The notes beneath the pieces are model-generated. The model was given only the letters and a program-made list of their open reading frames with translations. It had not been told where the DNA came from and did no database searches. Shown here piece by piece: positions 10,839 through 21,714 of a stretch of DNA of 64,000 bases. A program made the position numbers and the translations under genes. Each line of letters opens with the position of its first letter. The first letter of the stretch is position 1. This stretch comes from Cordylochernes scorpioides (Eukaryota > Arthropoda > Arachnida > Pseudoscorpiones > Chernetidae), in assembly GCA_030710605.1 (NCBI GenBank), contig CP092874.1:44326965-44390964 (forward strand), written 5' to 3'.

Positions 10839-11602
10839 CGAGGGGCATCCAATAAATAAGTTTCCCTATTTTGTAACAAATAAACAACTTTATTTACAAT
10901 TATGCAGTTATTTTATTTTCATTATACAACTCATAGACTACTTCTCTACATAATCACCATTTCTGTCCAAACATTTTTGGTACCGTTGTAGCGATTTTTT
11001 GATACCACTGTTGTACCAAGCCGTGCCCTGTCTTCGTAGCCAGTGGTTCGCCTCCGCCTGTTTTCAATTCAAATTCAAAACATCTGACATGATTGTTCCA
11101 ATCGAAGAGCATCCAATTTCGATTCCAGGAGGCAGTCGAATCATTATTTCGTCAATGGTGACGCGGCGATTTGCTTCCACCACATTCCGAACAGCAGCCA
11201 CGGCTGCATTGTCCGTAGCAGTAACGGGCCTGCCGCTTCGCTCGTCATCATGCACGTTTTGCCGTCCTTCCAAGAACCATGAACGCCATCGGCGAACCAT
11301 TTGGATGCTCATACATCCTTCACCATACACTGACACTAAATTGCGATGAATATTGACCGCAGTTTCATTTTTCGCTGTGAAAAAAACGAATTACAGAACG
11401 GAGTTCGCAAGTGGACACGTTCACCAGTGGTAGCTCCATGGAAACTGAAGCGCTACGGACTTGCGCGTACGAGTAGAGTGATTTTGAAAGGTCAACAGCT
11501 TCCAACGCATCCTAGTGACCATTTCTTACCTACTAACTAATTTTTACAACGTTTCGTTCGCCGAAAAAAAAATAGGGAAACTTATTTATTGGATGCCCCT
11601 CG
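10839..11602 (-). mobile_element. mariner deletion derivative (mariner-1)
   Basis: 764 bp with perfect inverted ends of more than 30 bp (CGAGGGGCATCCAATAAATA...), flanked by TA. It is inserted in Helitron 3; the empty site is seen at 5870-5880. Pieces of both ends of the transposase gene survive but the catalytic middle is gone. Confidence 0.9.
10938..11348 (-). pseudogene. mariner transposase with catalytic domain deleted
   Basis: Minus strand: an N-terminal DNA-binding region (VRRWRSWFLEGRQNVHDDER, then GRPVTATDN, VTIDEI, IGTIMSDVLN) at 11070-11336. It is joined, at about 11065, to the extreme C-terminus (LQRYQKCLDRNGDYVEK and stop at 10938). The central D,D,D catalytic segment is absent. 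Confidence 0.85.
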
Positions 11603-11610
11603 TATATAGA

Positions 11611-12650
11611 TATATTCAAAGATATAAAATGATTTTAAAACATCTTTATCACATTATATAATACAATGTTTACTTGGAAAAATGACTCTAATATCTTGTT
11701 GCTTCAAAGCACTCTTCAAGCATTGCACCATTCAAATAAAGTTAGTGTTTTTCTTCCATTTCATGTTTCAACATATTCTTCAAGGTTTAGATTTCGTTTT
11801 TTAACCTGTCATGCAAAACATTGCTGGCTTTAAAATCACCATAGTTAATGGCATAAAAATAAATTTTGGTTTCATCACGGAATCGTTTATTTGGACTTTT
11901 TTTTTGCCCTAAAACGTACAATCGCGATCGCGGCAAAAGTTGAGGTTGATTCCTCTTTGTAACAATTTTTAATAGCTGTATATTTTATCTTTTATAATAG
12001 AAAAGTTATATTCTCTTATTTTTATATGTTCTTAACATTTTGCCTGTATTGTTTCACTTTGAAAGGTTCTGAAAATGGCATTTTTTATTAGAGAAATAAC
12101 GTTTTATCTTTTATAATAGAAAAGTTATATTCTCTTATTTTTATATGTTCTTAACATTTTGCCTGTATTGTTTCACTTTGAAAGGTTCTGAAAATGGCAT
12201 TTTTTATTAGAGAAATAACGTTTTTGTTTTTAAAATGCCTTTGTTTTCTTTATTTTGGAAGCCATTTTCATTTTTTATTTTTCAAATTTAATGGATGCAA
12301 AGATATTTTATTTAATAAAAAGTATAATGTGCAAAAATCAAAACAAACAATGCCGCTAAATTCATTGTTTTGAAATCGCGATCCGCGAGCTGAAACATGC
12401 TTAAAATTTTGTTGTTTTAATTTTTTTTTTAAATTACAATTCTAAGTTCGTTATAAGCATAGTATTTTAAATAGATTTTATTATTTTGGGACCGAAAATA
12501 GGTTCTTTATAGGGGTAGTTCATTATTCTAAAAATCGCTAAGTTCGTTATAACGATGGTATTTTTAATGGAATGGAATTGGGAATCGCCGTGGGTTCGTT
12601 ATAAGGGAAGGTTCGTTATATCCAGGGTTCGTATTAGCGGGGTTTTACTG
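11611..12650 (+). mobile_element. Tigger-like element A3, right part
   Basis: Repeats 5891-6842 plus 10153-10245 as one uninterrupted block, including the internal duplication of about 130 bp, and ends GGGGTTTTACTG-TA at 12650. It is the second unit of the tandem Helitron-plus-A duplication. Confidence 0.85.
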
Positions 12651-12721
12651 TATTAGGAGATAGTAGCACATCATCCCTACAAGCTTTCAGTTAGGAACAG
12701 GCTCAAATTACAAGCAAAGTC

Positions 12722-12875
12722 AGACTTTTACCAAAGTGTGCCTGGATCATGGTGCCATGATCAATGAAAGCTGTACCCATACACCCCATTCCATGTGGCT
12801 TGAAAAGCACAAACTCGTGGAATTCGTGTAATATTTACACAAGGGGATAAGAAACAACAACAACAAGCTTTCAGA
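12722..12875 (+). repeat. SINE D
   Basis: A member of the repeat that ends ACACAAGGGGATAAGAAACA followed by CAACAA. Other copies of this family show 13-bp target duplications (42193, 53702), so it is retroposed. The head reads GTGTGCCTGGATCATGGTGC. Confidence 0.75.
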
Positions 12876-13517
12876 ACACTTCTGTTTTTTTTTTAAATAA
12901 TTTTTCAATTGTTGTCTCATTTGGTTCATTTTCCAGTTGTTGTCGTGTCCAATGAAGAGCCTCAGATGTCTCCATGCATCTCTATGACAGGAGTCACAAT
13001 GTCCTCTATCTTGGGTGTGTAAAGCTGTTATTCTTGGTCCATGTCAATTTCATGCAAGACTGCGGTCATGCCCGTTTGTGGGTAGGTGTTAGTTCCAAAC
13101 CAGGATAATTGTTGCATGTCCTGTAGGTTCTTGTGCCATCTGGATGTATTGTCATTCCTTTGTAATGTTTTATTCTGAGTCTTTTTATTGTTTTTGTAAT
13201 TCTTCTCTCAGCGCATATTAGACTTTTCCTTGTCTTTTGTTGAATTTTTCCAGTAACAAGCTGAACAGGGTTTTATTTTATTTATTTATTTATTATCAAA
13301 TCAGATGCGATATCCCCACACGGGATGCTTGCATTTAGAAACAACACCAAATTCAGATACTATTTCACATAAACAATTGAATAATTACAAGGTTTAGTAG
13401 AGTTTAATGAGAAAAGAAAGGAAAGGACATTAAAATCGTGCTTGAATTTACTACCAACCAATAAATTTGATGAAGAGTTTGTTACATTACGTGTGTTGAG
13501 AAACTCCGTGTGTCCAG
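12876..13517. other. intron sequence, no gene seen
   Basis: Between SINE D and symplekin exon 1. A T/A run (TTTATTTATTTATTTATT) is at about 13272-13295. No element or exon is recognised. Confidence 0.5.
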
Positions 13518-13624
13518 TGGATCTGTAAGTCCAAGATGGTGGATGAGATCAGGGAGTCCCTCTGGAACGTGGTCCAGGACATCAAACAGACCATCATCCA
13601 GCTCCTGGAGCATGAGAACGATGG
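13518..13624 (+). CDS. SYMPK: symplekin exon 1 of window (HEAT domain)
   Basis: Acceptor TGTCCAG before 13518; donor GG|GTAATT. Encodes W-ICKSKMVDEIRESLWNVVQ...LLEHENDG, matching the symplekin segment read in human as [20 protein letters not shown]...LLDSDNDG. It enters in phase 0 and leaves with two bases of a glycine codon. It lies in the N-terminal HEAT region that binds Ssu72. Confidence 0.9.
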
Positions 13625-13713
13625 GTAATTCTACTTCTTCATCAATCAGTCAGGAATTCCTGGACAAATTCTTTAGGATGTCCTATTTTCTTATAGATAC
13701 ATTCCTAGAGTTA

Positions 13714-13910
13714 CAGTAAAATCTTTCTAATATGAACTTAGCCAACCTTCCTTTATAATGAACCTAAAATAATTCCATTCCATTGAAGCCTACTAGGGTT
13801 CTAATAAACTATCTACCGCTATAACGTACATTTCCCTAAATCATAATTTTGTTGGAAATGGCTCTAGTGGACCAGTCCCAGTGGAGATCACTATATAGTA
13901 AGGCTTTACT
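13714..13910. repeat. short Tigger-type MITE related to family A
   Basis: Starts ACAGTAAAATCTTTCTAATA and ends TATAGTAAGGCTTTACTT, roughly 195 bp, with imperfect inverted ends and internal CTTTATAATGAACC / TCCATTCCATTG. No coding capacity. A scrap of a similar element is at 51610-51680. Confidence 0.6.
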
Positions 13911-13924
13911 TGGCACAATTTGGA

Positions 13925-14480
13925 TAATCCTTATATATCTATATGAAATCCAAAATCGATGTTTGTTATCGTGTTGCGCAAAATCTACAAAATCAATCAT
14001 TATGAAATTTCGCATGTAGGTAGCTGAAGATTTCGTTTAACATATAGACTATTCAAAAAAACTAAAAAAGTTAATGTGCTTTTTAAAAATGTAAAACCAA
14101 AAAGCATTAGTTCCAGCCTTTTACTGCTTGGCGCCGCACTGGTCGCGACGATAAATGAATTTGATTGGTTAATAATTTTACACGTAGTTTGTTTACACGA
14201 TGAATATTAGTTTGTTTACACGATTAATGTTTTTAAACGGTAAGATTATCCAATCGCCGTTAAACTTTAGAAAGTTATTTACTATACTACTGGGAAGGTT
14301 TCTGGTTTGAATTTGATTTGAAATAAATTTTCATTGCAATTTTATTTGCAAATTATCTACTTTCAATCGCAAGCAGTGCCTCTCGCGGCATCTGGTCAAA
14401 TTACATTTATAAATTGTAAAAATGCTAAAATGTGTTCAAATTATCAAAAAGGAAAAATTAGTGTTTTTTACCTTAAATAT
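13925..14480 (+). mobile_element. divergent Helitron fragment
   Basis: Shares the order of landmarks with Helitrons 1-3: TATATATCTATATGAAAT start, AGTTATTTACTATACTACTG and GGGAAGGTTTCTG (compare AGTTATTTAGTATAGTACTG), CGCAAGCAGTGCC. It is decayed; no terminal hairpin identified. Confidence 0.45.
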
Positions 14481-14609
14481 ATTTCCTACAGTAGCAGGGA
14501 AGGACTTGGGTGGAGAACCATTCCTGCTATTTCATCCTTTAATATTCCAGACCGCTCTAATATTCTATTGTACTCTTCAGAGACCAAATAAATGACATTC
14601 ATGGAAAAG

Positions 14610-14800
14610 GTATTCGGACAAATGGCCCCTGATTCTTGCAAAAGTCCAACCCCACCAGCGAGTGCAAGTAACCAAACGGGGCTCTGGCACATTTGTAAGT
14701 GCAAAGTCGAACTGCTTTTCACAATAAAAGCAGTCGCCTACTTCTACCCACCATGATTATCATGGCCTGTACCATGTGTACTAGGGATAAGCAAAAAAAA
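14610..14800 (+). repeat. tRNA-derived SINE D2
   Basis: Body GGCCCCTGATTCTTGCAAAA through CCACCATGATTATCATGGCC to the 3' end GTGTACTAGGGATAAGC followed by an A run. The tRNA-like head (A and B boxes) is best seen in the inverted copy at 39945-40262. Confidence 0.75.
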
Positions 14801-15338
14801 AGGTATTCAGACAAAAATGTTTCTCTAGATTGTGTCTCTAAATAACTTGACCACATAAATTGCTCTATATAAAATCCAAATAGCCTAATATAATACACTC
14901 ATGGACAAAAATTAAGGAAGTGGAAAGTCTTTGATGTCGCTGGTTGTCTCTTTTTTTGAAGGAGACAGGAGCAATTTTGTTCACACTTGGTTATCTTGTG
15001 TGTCTTCAATAAAGGTCAATGTAATATCTTTCAGAGTTATTGTCAGAGTCCTGATATATATGCTAAAAGGTACAATTTCCTTAAGTTTTGTGTCATGAAT
15101 GTATAGAATTGTCTGATAGATTAAACTGGCAAAACCTTTAAAAGGTCTCACTACTGAATAGCCAAGATATTTTCTCATTGCCTTAAGAACTATAGAAATT
15201 TGTTTTTAAAAAATGAGAAGCGCATAAAGCTTTCTCTTTGATCAATAGATGGCCTGCAGATAAATAGGTATTTTCAGCTGGTAAATTTTATTCTCAAACC
15301 TATTTTTGTGTACCAATAATGTGGTGATGTGTTTTTAG
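14801..15338. other. intron sequence with a Tc1-end-like scrap
   Basis: ACACTCATGGACAAAAATTA at 14895 resembles the terminus of Tc1/mariner elements, but no partner end or transposase is seen. Nothing else is recognised. Confidence 0.35.
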
Positions 15339-15396
15339 AGTCCGGACTCACTGCATCAAGTTTGTGGAGATGATTGTCATACTTCAGACCTTCCGG
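15339..15396 (+). CDS. SYMPK: symplekin exon 2 of window (HEAT domain)
   Basis: Acceptor GTTTTTAG, donor CGG|GTAACT. One base completes the glycine of exon 1, followed by VRTHCIKFVEMIVILQTFR, clearly the symplekin IRTHAIKFVEGLIV segment. 58 bp, too short to be found by length alone. Leaves in phase 0. Confidence 0.92.
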
Positions 15397-15486
15397 GTAA
15401 CTGCTTCCTCCAGCTTCTTCCTGATGTGTAGTGTCTTTAAATTATACCCAGTAAACATTCATATAGCAATTGAAATTACTTCCTAC

Positions 15487-15775
15487 ACCCCATTCCATGA
15501 GATCCTGGGAAAGTGATTCCCAAATATCACCAATCCTTATTATCATTATTATCCCTAGTACACATACACATGTGGACCCTCACTTTGGGAGAGGCCGCTG
15601 CTTATCATAAAACAGCTCGAGCAGCATGGACTTATGGAATTTGTGTAATCTTTACACAAGGTGATAAGAAACAACAACGTGGGTACAGGCCATGATAATC
15701 ATGGTGAGAAAAAGTTTGCTTTTACTGTAAGTGCACCACATGTGTACACATGTGAAAGGTAGTTCGACTTTTGCA
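15487..15775. repeat. composite of SINE D2 (inverted) interrupted by SINE D
   Basis: 15550-15562 (CCCTAGTACAC) and 15680-15775 (GGTACAGGCCATGATAATCA... GTAGTTCGACTTTTGCAC) are the inverted D2 body. Between them 15598-15675 is SINE D in + orientation, ending ACACAAGGTGATAAGAAACA ACAAC. A nested retroposon insertion. Confidence 0.6.
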
Positions 15776-15935
15776 CCATCAACAATTCTTATAGCCACTA
15801 GTCCTAATTATGACTACATTGATGGATGTATATTCACATTATTTATGCCACAAGGTAATAACACCAAATCCGAAAAAATAGTGTGTGACGTTTTGGCAAC
15901 AGCGTTGTTACCATCTTCATATTGAATGAGAAATT

Positions 15936-17463
15936 TGGAAATATCTTTATTTACGGAGCTGATAACCAAAAATAAAATGATTTTTGAGCCCCAATGGCCG
16001 CGTAAAGCGGAATATATAAAACCACTATGCCCAGGCTGGAGAGGCTAGGGACAGGATCTCCATTAGGGAAGAGGCAGGTTTGGGGCCGGAAGAGGCCGGA
16101 TTGGGTTCGCGGAAGTCAGGAGGCAGGAAGAAGGCGGGAGGACTAGAACTTTGCAGCTCTTGCTCTGGCAGTTGGGCAAGACATTGATCTTGCCTCGTGG
16201 TCGGCAGAGAGGCCCTTGGCTGAGCAGTTGGCGCACTTGGCCGTGCGCGGGTTGGCGAGAGTTGGACAGCTTCGGCCTTGGTGGTCACCAGAAGCGCAGT
16301 GGAAGCAGGTGACCATAGCCTTGGTGCACCTATCGGCGTTGTGGCCGTAGCCACAGCAGCGGTAGCAGACACGGACAGACTCCTCGTAGTTCAGGATCAC
16401 TTGGTCCACAATGAGCCTGCTGCATCTTCCAATGGCCTTTTAGGAAGCCAAGTCCAGCTCGATGAAGGCCGTGCAGGTGCCATTTCTGGTCGGAGATCTG
16501 TGTGCCACTTGGACAGACTTGCCTCCAGGAAGTTGGCTGAGAGCATCGGTGGAAAGGAGGCCTTGATAATGTCCTCATCCGTGGTTTTCACCTCCACGTT
16601 GAAGAGGCAGATTCTTGGGAGGAATTGCCTCAGTTCCCGGACTTTCAGGCCTTGGAGCTTGTTGTCCAGGGCTGAGCTGACGGCAGGAATGGCCTTTGGA
16701 GTGTTGCAGTGCAGCACCAGTTTTCCCCTGGTGCGCAGAGATGCCCAGACGCCTTGGGGCAGAGTGTGGGCAACGCGGACAGCTTTGAGGATGTCCCGTG
16801 GGTCAGCCTGCGGGTTATCTGCAATAACCACGATATGGGCTGCAGATTTCTCTCCATTGAGTGTGCCTTTGGCAAAGGCAGGCTTGGGGGCGGGGAAAGA
16901 TGCAGGCTTGGCTGAGACCAGTGATTTGGCCTTCTTAGCGGGCGGGTTTGACGCCTCTGGCTGTTTTCTCTTGGTTAGAGCAGGATCTGGCTTCTTGGGA
17001 GCAGGTGCTGCCACAGGGACAGCAGCTGGAACGAGGGTGGCAGGCTTGATAGGCTCGGTCTGAGCGCTAAAGTCCTTGCAGGTGGGAGCAAGGCCAGTTT
17101 GAATGATTTGGCAGGTTTTCTTGGGCATTTGGGGCATCCATGATTTCATCCAGCTCCAGAAAGTCATTCACGGTGCCTGCGAGGTTCTTCACATCCCTAA
17201 CTAGGCACTTGATTATTTCCGTCCGCTGCTCAATGAAGTGGACAAGGTCCAGGTGAAGAGCTGCTAGGGAGGGCTGGCCGAAGGATTGCAGGATTTGGTA
17301 GTGGCGGGAGATGACCATGTTGTCTTCTTCGACAAGAGCCACGATGTCCACCGATGTTTGAGAGGGCTTGCCGGCTTTCTTCTTGCAGGAATCCAAGGCA
17401 GGAGAGCTTCGGAGCGTTGAAACCAACCCAAAAGAAAAATATATCTAAGGGGCTACTTTATTT
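15936..17463 (-). mobile_element. LINE derivative with ORF1 but no ORF2
   Basis: 1.5 kb insertion with a 13-bp target duplication. In its own orientation it has a short 5' leader, an ORF1-type gene and, directly after the ORF1 stop, a short 3' tail (CGGCCATTGGGGCTCAAAAA... AATAAAGATATTTCC). No reverse transcriptase is present, so it is an ORF1-only copy similar in structure to mammalian HAL1. Confidence 0.65.
16025..17426 (-). pseudogene. LINE ORF1-type Gag-like protein, frameshifted
   Basis: Read in pieces on the minus strand: N-terminal segment 17426-17067 (VALVEEDNMVISRHYQILQS, HLDLVHFIEQRTEIIKCLV, helical); proline/alanine-rich linker (KKPDPALTKRKQPEASNP); RRM-like segment about 16850-16450 (IVVIADNP, LRTRGKLVLHC, LCLFNVEVKTTDE type); then zinc knuckles at 16409-16143 (CYRCCGYGHNADRC, CFHCASGDHQGRSC and a third CANC...). 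At least two frameshifts break it. Such proteins bind LINE RNA. Confidence 0.7.
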
Positions 17464-17972
17464 GGAATGAGAAATTTTACCACAGCATGTTTTAAATAGT
17501 TACTGTAATCAAGTGTGTAAACAAGATAACAGATATGAAGAAATTAGTCATCTGAGAAACACAGAATATTATTCTTAGAATTAAAAGTGGAAAAAACCCA
17601 CTTTTTTTTAGAAATAATTAAAAGCATATCTATTAATATCATTTATATTTTCTCTTTCTTCCATTCTGTTAATTGTAGCACATTTCTTTTAAATGAAAAA
17701 GGCTTCTTTAAATTGTCTCTTAAAATAATTTTTCTCATAATCTAGTATCTTTGTTTCTTTTAGGTTAAAATTATAATGCCCTGTGATTTTTCTATGTTCT
17801 ACAAGTGCAGAATTCTCAATTTTATCTATTTCGGAGCATATTCATGGTTTTTCATTCTTTCTTTTAAATTTCTGGATGTTTGTCCTACATAGCATTGGTC
17901 ACATTTTTCACATTTCACTTCATAAATAAACCTGCTCTTTTTGGTAAGTGAGTGTTCTTATGGTTGTTGATA

Positions 17973-18146
17973 CAGTCGAACTTGGATAATTCGAACCCAA
18001 AGGGACCATAAAAAAAATTCGAATTATCCAAAAATTCGAATTAAAGATGTTAAAATATTTATATAGGAAATTCTAGGGACCAAGATAAATATTCGAATTA
18101 AAGAGGTTTTCGAATTAAAGAAGTTCGAATTATCCAAGTTCTACTG
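17973..18146. repeat. 174-bp MITE with CAGTCGAACTTGG ends
   Basis: Inverted ends (CAGTCGAACTTGGATAATTC and its complement ending AAGTTCTACTG), TA on both sides, AATTCGAATTA-rich interior. A Tigger-type MITE distinct from family B, inserted in PLE-2 between the nuclease and the RT thumb. Confidence 0.85.
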
Positions 18147-19404
18147 TATATTGAGAGATAGGGTTACATGGTTTCCATGCAATCTATATTTTTTCACATA
18201 CCTTTTGAATATATTAGTAACATTTCTTGCAAACTTTTGGTTTATAAATGGAAATATGATAAATTTGGCTTCTTTGTTTTTGCACTTTAGATTTTGAATT
18301 AAAGTATTATTCTCATATTTTTGGTTCATGTCTTCTATTATTCTATCAATTTGATGGGAAAATCTTCATTGATTAGTTCTTTTTTGATGTTGTTAATTTC
18401 TATATTTCTTTTAGCTGTACCATTAATGAGCGTAAAAGTTCTATATATAAGAGCCTTTACTAATCCTTTTTGGATGAAATGGTGCTGTGAGCTATAGTTC
18501 CAATAAGTTCCTTTATGTGTTGGTTTTTTGTATATAGAGGTTGTAATATTGTTATTATTGTATGATAAGTTCATGTCCAGGAAATTGATTTGTTGTTATC
18601 TACTTCCATAGAGTAATTGATATCAGGACATAGATTGTTGAAAGTATCCAATATTTTTTGTTCACTTCCCTGATTAATAAATAAAATGGAGTCATCCACA
18701 TATCTTTTAAAATAATAAACATCATTTTTAAGTGAATTTAGAGCTTTTATTTCTAATTGGCTTATAGTAATACAAGCTGAATTTGGTGATATTGTTGCAT
18801 CTTTCATTTGGAGATATATTTGGTCATCATAAATAAAGTATGTTGTTTTCAAACAAAATTCTATTCCAATTAAAAATTCAGATTTTGGCAAATTATTTAT
18901 TTTTGATTCTTTTATCACATGGTTTAATGCATTCATAATTGTGGGTATAGGGATTGAAGTAAACATGGATTCAACATCTAAAGATATAATTCTTTGATTT
19001 CCATTTAGCTTTATGTCAATAATATCTTCTTTGAACTCATAGGAGTTAGCAATTTCATTTTCATTGAAATATTGGTAGATTTTTAATTGTTGTGCTAACC
19101 ATTTTGCCAGGGCATATGTTGTTGAAGGTCTATTGTTTACTATTGGGCGTAATGGACAGTTAGGCTTGTGGACTTTTGGAGCACCATATATATTGGGAAC
19201 ATGTGCATCATAATTTTTCAATTTGGTTAAAAGCCTGTAATTAATATATTTGTTTTTTCTCCAGTTTTTGAAGTTTTTTGTTGGATCATTTTGTATAGGA
19301 GAATAGGTGCCATTGTTATTCAATAAAGAAAGCATTTTTTGTTTATAATCATTTTTTTTCATTAAAACAATTCCATTTCCTTTGTCATATTTTGTTATTA
19401 TATA

Positions 19405-20820
19405 CAGTAAAACCCCTCTATAGTGAACCCCAATGGGACAGAGCTTTTGGTTCACTATAGTCACGGTTCACTATAGCCACGGTTTGGCCATTTTTTTTAA
19501 CTTTTCTAAATTTTCAGACCGTATAATTAAAAAACAGCCATAAAAACATGAAAAGGCAGCCACTTAATAATGGTCACTTTGTTTTAATTCCCTAAATTGA
19601 CCTATTTCTTTACATTAATGCTGAATATCAAAAGAAGCCATTTGATAATCTTCTTATCATTAGCATACATGTTTATATATAAACCTATGTATTATTTAAA
19701 AATTATGCCAAATCCCCTAGGAAAAACATTATTAATTATATATTTGAAAGGTAATAGAGTATTTTAGAACATCTTTCTCAAATAATATAATACTAAATTT
19801 ATTTGAAAAAATGCCTCTAATACCTTGTTGTTTGAAAGTGAAAAGTAAAATTAGAAAATCAGAATTGTCTTAAAATATCGTTATTTCCATCAAAGGAATA
19901 AAGCTCCGTGTATTTTGAATCAATAGAGGATGAATCAAAAGTATCCAATTCAGAAAAATCGGACGCGAAACATGTTAATACTATAGCGCGATCGGTAAAA
20001 TTGCGAATAAAAAACTACAATTTGCAGACACCAAATCGGTAGGGAAACGGCTGGCCAGGGGGAATATCCACGAACCCTGAATGAGTCATATACCTAACAA
20101 GAATTCCATTCTAAAAATAGAACTGTAGTGGTAGTTTTTGAGACTTTATAAGTCAATTTGTTTATGGCCCATGAGACAAGGGTTGGGGGAACTGTTTTTT
20201 TTTTTTTTTCCTTCTTCCAATTTCAGTTTCCACATATTCTTCTGAAGTGTATATTAAATTTTGTTTTTAACCTGTTATTCAAACCATTTCTGGCTTTAAA
20301 ATTATTTGGAATTATTTTTTTACCCTAGGTTAAACTTGATATAGAATGCTTCGAAAGGGCATGCTGTCACTGTTTTTTTAGAACGCCATTCTTTGTTTCT
20401 TTTCTTTACTTTGGAAGCCATTTGTATTTTTCTTCTGTTTCAAAATTGTCGAATGCAAAGATATTCTATTAAATAAAAGTATAATGTGTAAAAATTTACA
20501 CAACATACAGCAAAAATAGAATGGAAATGAAAACAGACAATGCTGCAAATTTTTTGTTTTGAAATCGCGATCCGTGAGCTGAAACATGCTCAAAATTTTG
20601 TTGTTTTAATTTTTTTTTTAAATCACCATTTTAAGTTCGTTATAAGCCTAGTATTTTTAATAGATTTTATAATTTTGGGACCGAAAATAGGTTCGTTATA
20701 GGGGTAGTTTGTTATTTTATAACGATTATATTTTCAATGGAATGGAATCGGGAATTGCCGTGGGTTCGTTATAAGGGAAGGTTCGCTTTATCCAGGGTTC
20801 GTATTAGCGGGGTTTTACTG
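19405..20820 (+). mobile_element. Tigger-like element A4 inside PLE-2
   Basis: 1416 bp, CAGTAAAACCCC to GGGGTTTTACTG, TA at both ends (TATA|CAG, CTG|TATTTTG). It splits the PLE-2 gene between its N-terminal region and the reverse transcriptase. The element is more diverged than A2 and has an extra GGTTCACTATAGCC repeat near the left end. No transposase. Confidence 0.85.
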
Positions 20821-21714
20821 TATTTTGTTTGTAGGTCTTTAAGTTTGGAGGTCAATTTTTTGTTTATATTATTTGATTTATAATTTTGTTTTAGTGTATT
20901 AGTAACTTCAAATCTAATATTTGCTGCCTCGTTAGGGTTAAGAATTTTGCATATTTCTTCTGTTTTTGAAATAATATCCAATTTTTCTTCTTGTTTCAGA
21001 TTTCCCCCCAAAGCATATTTATAACTTTTGCTAAGCAAGTCTAGAACTTCATTTGAAATACCTTCACCTGTTAAATTCATTATGATAATTTTTGGTTTAA
21101 TTTCAGAGTTGAGTGCTTCATGTTTCTTTACAGGGAAGAGTTTTTCATTAATAAAATCAATTTCTTTATATTGGCATAATAATTTTAGCATGTCATGTTT
21201 CTTTAAAATACATTTTAAAATTCTTTTTAAAATGCCTTTTTGAATTTTGTTTATCAATGTAGTTTGTTTTTATTTCAATAATATTTTTTATTTTTTCTAA
21301 AAGGTCACTATCCATACTACTGTTTGCTAGCATTTTGAGATTTGAATTTATAGCCTTAGTATTGAAATGAATATTTTTCCAATGAAATCTAATCTCTCCA
21401 TTTATAAGATCAAGTGATAATCTTTTCAATTTTGAATCAGATTTTGGGAAATTTCATCTATTAGTAATGAGAAATGCATTAGGAATTACTTGATGCATTT
21501 TACAGAATTTAAGAAAATAGATGTGAGAAAAAGAACTCATCCTTTTAATGCTGTGTTTTCTCAACTTCTTGAAGTAGAGGAGAGCTTCAGATCCTGAACT
21601 TATATAGAATCTTCAAGTGATGGCTTAGCATCAACATTGATATTCACTTTGGAATTCATTTTCTTCAGCTCATAGGAAGAATAACTTCTTAGGTCCCCAT
21701 TGAAGTCTATAAAA

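Larger units (their letters stand above)
10246..11610 (-). mobile_element. Helitron copy 3 (3' end missing), carrying mariner-1
   Basis: Follows the A1 terminus directly and repeats the arrangement seen at 5090-5890 almost base for base, up to the 5' end TATATAGA at 11610. A mariner derivative interrupts it at 10839-11602. The duplicated Helitron-plus-A unit implies an unequal exchange between A copies. Confidence 0.75.
15838..17520. repeat. element C arm split by the LINE ORF1-only insertion
   Basis: 15838-15935 (ACAAGGTAATAACACC... TGTGTGACG... GTTGTTACCATCTTCA) and 17464-17520 (GAGAAATTTTACCACAGCAT...) together make one left arm of element C. The break carries GAATGAGAAATTT on both sides, a 13-bp target duplication of the inserted LINE derivative. 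Confidence 0.7.
17600..21470 (-). pseudogene. Penelope-like element PLE-2 (RT plus GIY-YIG), broken
   Basis: Minus strand, 5' to 3': an N-terminal region from 21429 to 20823; reverse transcriptase 19404-18571 with VPNIYGAPKVHK, PLRPIVNNRPST, IISLDVESMFTSIP and the catalytic YVDDS; RT thumb 18574-18141 (IYKKPTHKGTYWNYSSQHH); and a GIY-YIG nuclease near 17960-17770 (FIYEVKCEKCDQCYVGQTS, RNLKERMKNHE). Penelope-like elements couple this RT and nuclease. The gene is interrupted by element A4 (19405-20820) and by a MITE (17973-18146), and has stops and frameshifts. Confidence 0.85.

Noticed and set aside
16278..17063. 261-codon frame on the + strand
   Set aside because: It is antisense to the LINE ORF1, whose zinc knuckles and repeated copy identify the real strand.
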